DNA of 8,524 bases, from positions 1 through 8,524 of the forward strand of contig JALSGY010000492.1 in NCBI GenBank assembly GCA_026982515.1, read 5' to 3'. Of the stretch, positions 5,879 to 8,524 are shown piece by piece. The notes under the pieces were generated by a model. It was given only the letters and a program-made list of their open reading frames with translations. It was not told the origin of the DNA and searched no databases. The translations under genes were made by a program, and so were the position numbers. The first letter of the stretch is position 1. Every line of letters begins with the position of its first letter. This DNA is from Paracoccaceae bacterium (lineage in GTDB: Bacteria > Pseudomonadota > Alphaproteobacteria > Rhodobacterales > Rhodobacteraceae).

Positions 5879-6739
5879 ATGACAGGCTGCCTGCTTTCCT
5901 TCGGGCACGGCTATACGGCCCGTGCGCTCGCCCGGTTGCTGGCCCCGCGGGGCTGGCAGATCATCGGCACCACCCGCGAGGCCGAAAACCTTGGCGAGTT
6001 GCGTGCCGAGGGGGCCGAGGCCCTTGTCTGGCCCGGCGCCGACATGGGTCCGGCGCTGGCCCGTGCCACGCATCTGCTGATTTCCACCGCTCCGGGCGAG
6101 GACGGCGACCCGGTGCTGGGCGCCCTGGCCGGGCAGATCGCCGCCAATGCCGGCCATATCGAATGGGTGGGCTATCTCTCGACCACGGCCGTCTACGGCG
6201 ACCACCGGGGCGGCTGGGTGGATGAGAACACGCCGCCCAACCCGGCCACGCGCCGCGGCCGGCTGCGGGTGCTGGCCGAGGAACAATGGCGCGAATTTGC
6301 TCTGAAACAGTCTCTGAATCTGGCGATCTTCCGCCTTGCCGGCATCTACGGCCCGGGCCGCGGCCCCTTCGCCAAGGTGCGCGCCGGCACCGCCCGGCGG
6401 ATCATCAAGCCCGGGCAGGTATTCTCCCGCATCCATGTCGAGGACATTGCCCAGATCCTTGCCGCCTCGATTGCCCGCCCGCGCTCCGGGGCCGTCTACA
6501 ATGTATGCGACGATGATCCGGCCCCGCCCGAAGAGGTCATTGCCCATGCTGCCCGTCTGCTCGGCCTGCCGGTGCCCCCGGCCGAAGACTGGGAAAGCGC
6601 CGAAATGACGCCCATGGCCCGCAGTTTCTATGCCGAATCCAAGCGCGTCAGGAACGACCTGATCAAGACGGAACTCGGCGTGCGCCTGAAATATCCCGAT
6701 TACCGGACGGGTCTGCAGGCGTTGCTGGAGGCGGGCTGA
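5879..6739 (+). CDS. Atypical SDR / NAD-dependent epimerase-dehydratase-like protein
   Basis: This 286-residue cytosolic protein has an extended short-chain-dehydrogenase fold, closest in character to the YeeZ-like atypical SDRs. The dinucleotide-binding turn is FGHGYTA at 8-14 (GxGxxA), directly after the first strand. YLSTTAVYG at 99-107 holds the active-site Thr/Ser strand, RLAGIYGPGRGP follows at about 152-163, and RIHVEDIAQ at 184-192 and YNVCDDDP at 207-214 are typical of extended SDRs. Where catalytic YxxxK is expected, the text reads R126-G-R-L-R130, so the classical Tyr and Lys are both absent and ordinary dehydrogenase chemistry is doubtful. I chose ATG at 5879 because it places the glycine motif at the usual distance. 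The frame is also open from a TTG at 5813, which would add 22 residues. Neither start has a clear ribosome binding site. Substrate and role are unknown. Confidence 0.85.
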   Translation: MTGCLLSFGHGYTARALARLLAPRGWQIIGTTREAENLGELRAEGAEALVWPGADMGPALARATHLLISTAPGEDGDPVLGALAGQIAANAGHIEWVGYLSTTAVYGDHRGGWVDENTPPNPATRRGRLRVLAEEQWREFALKQSLNLAIFRLAGIYGPGRGPFAKVRAGTARRIIKPGQVFSRIHVEDIAQILAASIARPRSGAVYNVCDDDPAPPEEVIAHAARLLGLPVPPAEDWESAEMTPMARSFYAESKRVRNDLIKTELGVRLKYPDYRTGLQALLEAG

Positions 6740-6750
6740 GAAGGGCGCGC

Positions 6751-6780
6751 GGCCGGCCCCGGGCTTCAGGCCCGGCGGCC
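6751..6780. terminator. GC-rich hairpin at the convergent SDR/dxs junction
   Basis: GGCCG (6751-6755) pairs with CGGCC (6776-6780) and CCGGGC (6759-6764) with GCCCGG (6770-6775), with a 3-base bulge (6756-6758) and a TTCAG loop: 11 base pairs in all. The dxs stop codon lies in the loop. It starts 11 bases after the SDR stop and can fold on both strands' transcripts, so a shared terminator is likely, although no U-tract follows on either side. Confidence 0.5.
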
Positions 6781-8523
6781 GGAGATCTTGGCGACCCCCA
6801 GCACCTCGAGCACCTTCGCCTCCACATGTGCCGCATCAAGGCCCGCCACGCGATACATCTCTTCCATGCTGGCCTGGTCGATGAAGATGTCTGGCAGGAC
6901 CATGGAGCGGAATTTCAACCCCCTGTCGAACACCCCCTCCTCGGCCAGCAGCTGTCCCACGTGAGAGCCGAACCCCCCAACGGCTCCCTCCTCGACGGTG
7001 ATCAGCACCTCGTGCTCGGCGGCAAGCCCCAGGATCATCTCCCGGTCCAGCGGCTTGGCAAAGCGGGCATCGGCAATGGTGGGGGAAATGCCCTTGGCAG
7101 AGAGCGATTCAGCCGCTTTCGTCACCTCTTCGAGCCGCGTTCCGAATGACAGCAGCGCCACCCTGCCACCTTCGCGGACAATCCGGCCCCTGCCGATCTC
7201 CAGCGGCTGGCCGCGTGCGGGAAGCTCCACGCCCACACCCTCGCCACGCGGGTAGCGGAAGGCGATGGGCCCTTCGTCGTGGGCAGCGGCCGTGGCGACC
7301 ATGTGCATCAGTTCGGCCTCGTCGGCGGCGGCCATCACCACCATGCCCGGCAGGTTCGACAGGAAGGCGATGTCATAGGCGCCGGCGTGGGTGGCACCGT
7401 CGGCCCCTACCAGCCCGGCGCGATCGATGGCAAAGCGCACCGGCAGGCGCTGGACCGCCACGTCATGCACTACCTGATCATAGCCACGCTGCAAAAAGGT
7501 GGAATAGATGGCACAGAAGGGCTTCAGCCCGCCGGCGGCCAGCGCGGCGGAAAACGTCACCGCGTGCTGTTCGGCGATGCCCACGTCAAAGCAGCGGCTG
7601 GGATAGCGTTCCGCAAAGAGCTTCAGCCCGGTGCCGTCGGGCATGGCGGCGGTGACTGCCACGATGCGCCCATCGTCGGCGGCTTCGCGCAGCAGGCTGT
7701 CGGCGAACACCCTGGTGTAGCTGGGGGCATTGGAAGGCGCCTTGCGCTGCTTGCCGGTGACCACGTCGAACCTGCCTACCCCGTGGCCGCGGTCCGATGC
7801 CGTTTCGGCCGGGGCATAGCCCTTGCCCTTTCTGGTCAGCGCATGGATCAGCACCGGCCCGCTGGCGCGCGCCTTGACGGTGCGCAGGAGCGGCAGGAGC
7901 TGGTCGAGGTCATGCCCGTCGATCGGGCCGACATAGTTGAATCCCAGCTCCTCGAACAGCGTCCCGCCCACCGTCATGCCCTTGAGCATCTCCTTGGCCC
8001 GGCGCGCACCTTCCTGGAAGGGCTCGGGCAGAAGGCTCACCGCCCCCTTGGCGGCGGCGCGCAGCTCCTGGAAGGGTTCCCCGGCGTAAAGGCGCGAAAG
8101 ATAGCTGGAAAGCGCGCCCACCGGCGGAGCGATCGACATCTCGTTGTCGTTGAGCACGACGATCAGGCGCTTCTTCAGATGGCCGGCATTGTTCATGGCC
8201 TCGAAGGCCATGCCGGCACTCATCGCCCCGTCGCCGATCACCGCGACGGCATCGCCGATACCGGTTTCGGGCGCACCGCCGAGGTCTCGTGCCACCGCAA
8301 AGCCCAGCGCAGCCGAGATCGAGGTCGAGGAATGCCCCGCGCCGAACGGGTCATAGGGGCTTTCCGAGCGCTTGGTGAAGCCGCTCAGCCCCCCCCTCTG
8401 GCGCAGGGTGAGCATCCGCTCGCGCCGGCCGGTGAGAATCTTGTGCGGATAGCTCTGGTGGCTGACATCCCAGATGATCTTGTCGCGCGGGGCATCGAAG
8501 ACGGCATGAAGCGCCACCGTCAG
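6766..8523 (-). CDS. dxs: 1-deoxy-D-xylulose-5-phosphate synthase (N-terminus outside window)
   Basis: DXS condenses pyruvate and glyceraldehyde 3-phosphate to 1-deoxy-D-xylulose 5-phosphate, the entry step of the MEP isoprenoid pathway, using thiamine diphosphate and Mg2+. The 585 visible residues start at LTVALHAVFDAP, so about 55 N-terminal residues of the usual ~630-640 lie past the right edge. The order is normal: WDVSHQSYPHKILTGR near the start, GAGHSSTS at 61-68, and the thiamine diphosphate/Mg motif GDGAMSAGMAFEAMNNAG at about 97-114 with LNDNEMS at 124-130. The second domain has catalytic Glu318 in IAEQHAVTF and DRAGLVGADGATHAG at 367-381. The C-terminal transketolase domain has YPRG at 424-427 and VTVEEGAVGGFGS near 509-521. 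No frameshift or missing residue is visible. The GTG at 8515-8517 is an internal Val, not a start. It converges with the SDR gene. Confidence 0.97.
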   Translation of the reverse strand: MTVALHAVFDAPRDKIIWDVSHQSYPHKILTGRRERMLTLRQRGGLSGFTKRSESPYDPFGAGHSSTSISAALGFAVARDLGGAPETGIGDAVAVIGDGAMSAGMAFEAMNNAGHLKKRLIVVLNDNEMSIAPPVGALSSYLSRLYAGEPFQELRAAAKGAVSLLPEPFQEGARRAKEMLKGMTVGGTLFEELGFNYVGPIDGHDLDQLLPLLRTVKARASGPVLIHALTRKGKGYAPAETASDRGHGVGRFDVVTGKQRKAPSNAPSYTRVFADSLLREAADDGRIVAVTAAMPDGTGLKLFAERYPSRCFDVGIAEQHAVTFSAALAAGGLKPFCAIYSTFLQRGYDQVVHDVAVQRLPVRFAIDRAGLVGADGATHAGAYDIAFLSNLPGMVVMAAADEAELMHMVATAAAHDEGPIAFRYPRGEGVGVELPARGQPLEIGRGRIVREGGRVALLSFGTRLEEVTKAAESLSAKGISPTIADARFAKPLDREMILGLAAEHEVLITVEEGAVGGFGSHVGQLLAEEGVFDRGLKFRSMVLPDIFIDQASMEEMYRVAGLDAAHVEAKVLEVLGVAKISGRRA

Positions 8524-8524
8524 C

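Noticed and set aside
1..8524. Mobile elements, CRISPR arrays, tRNAs, toxin-antitoxin or defence genes
   Set aside because: All the coding capacity is taken by eight recognisable chromosomal genes; I saw no long terminal repeats, spaced repeats or cloverleaf sequence.

Overview
The window looks like ordinary chromosomal sequence from a high-GC alphaproteobacterium, most likely of the order Rhodobacterales (Rhodobacter/Paracoccus/Roseobacter group). The reasons are the strong G/C third-position bias, the 95-residue HU protein with its RNPATG arm and an unusual Cys, and the recognisable core enzymes. Nothing points to a phage, plasmid, insertion sequence, CRISPR array, tRNA or rRNA. The taxonomic call is inference from protein character, not from a search.

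Layout from left to right. (1) 2-256 (+) is the 3' end of aroC (chorismate synthase), cut by the window edge. (2) 261-1127 (-) is an EamA/DMT-type membrane transporter, convergent with aroC across a 4-base gap. (3) 1192-1479 (-) is an HU-family nucleoid protein with a classical U-tract terminator and a 132-base upstream region holding its probable promoter. (4) 1612-3096 (-) is AMP nucleosidase (amn) and 3093-4901 (-) is adenine deaminase (ade); they overlap by 4 bases (ATGA), with ade transcribed first. (5) 4956-5762 (-) is a class I SAM-dependent methyltransferase of unknown substrate. (6) 5879-6739 (+) is an atypical NAD(P)-binding SDR/epimerase-like protein, divergent from the methyltransferase. 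(7) 6766-8523 (-) is dxs (1-deoxy-D-xylulose-5-phosphate synthase), convergent with the SDR gene and lacking its N-terminus beyond the right edge. No gene-free stretch exceeds 300 bases; the largest are 132 bases (1480-1611) and 116 bases (5763-5878).

How the genes work together. Ade and Amn form a clear metabolic pair. Amn cleaves AMP to adenine and ribose 5-phosphate, and Ade deaminates adenine to hypoxanthine and ammonia, so the operon moves AMP into the hypoxanthine pool. AroC (aromatic amino acids) and Dxs (isoprenoid precursors) are unrelated housekeeping enzymes. The transporter, methyltransferase and SDR have recognisable folds but no assignable substrate.

I found no convincing new biological system. 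The features worth a second look are small: hairpins built around the stop codons of both convergent gene pairs, a strong hairpin placed directly before the SDR start codon, helically phased A-tracts and a 10-base-period direct repeat at the HU promoter, a near-perfect palindrome in the possible ade promoter, and an EamA gene whose ribosome binding site follows directly on the HU terminator.
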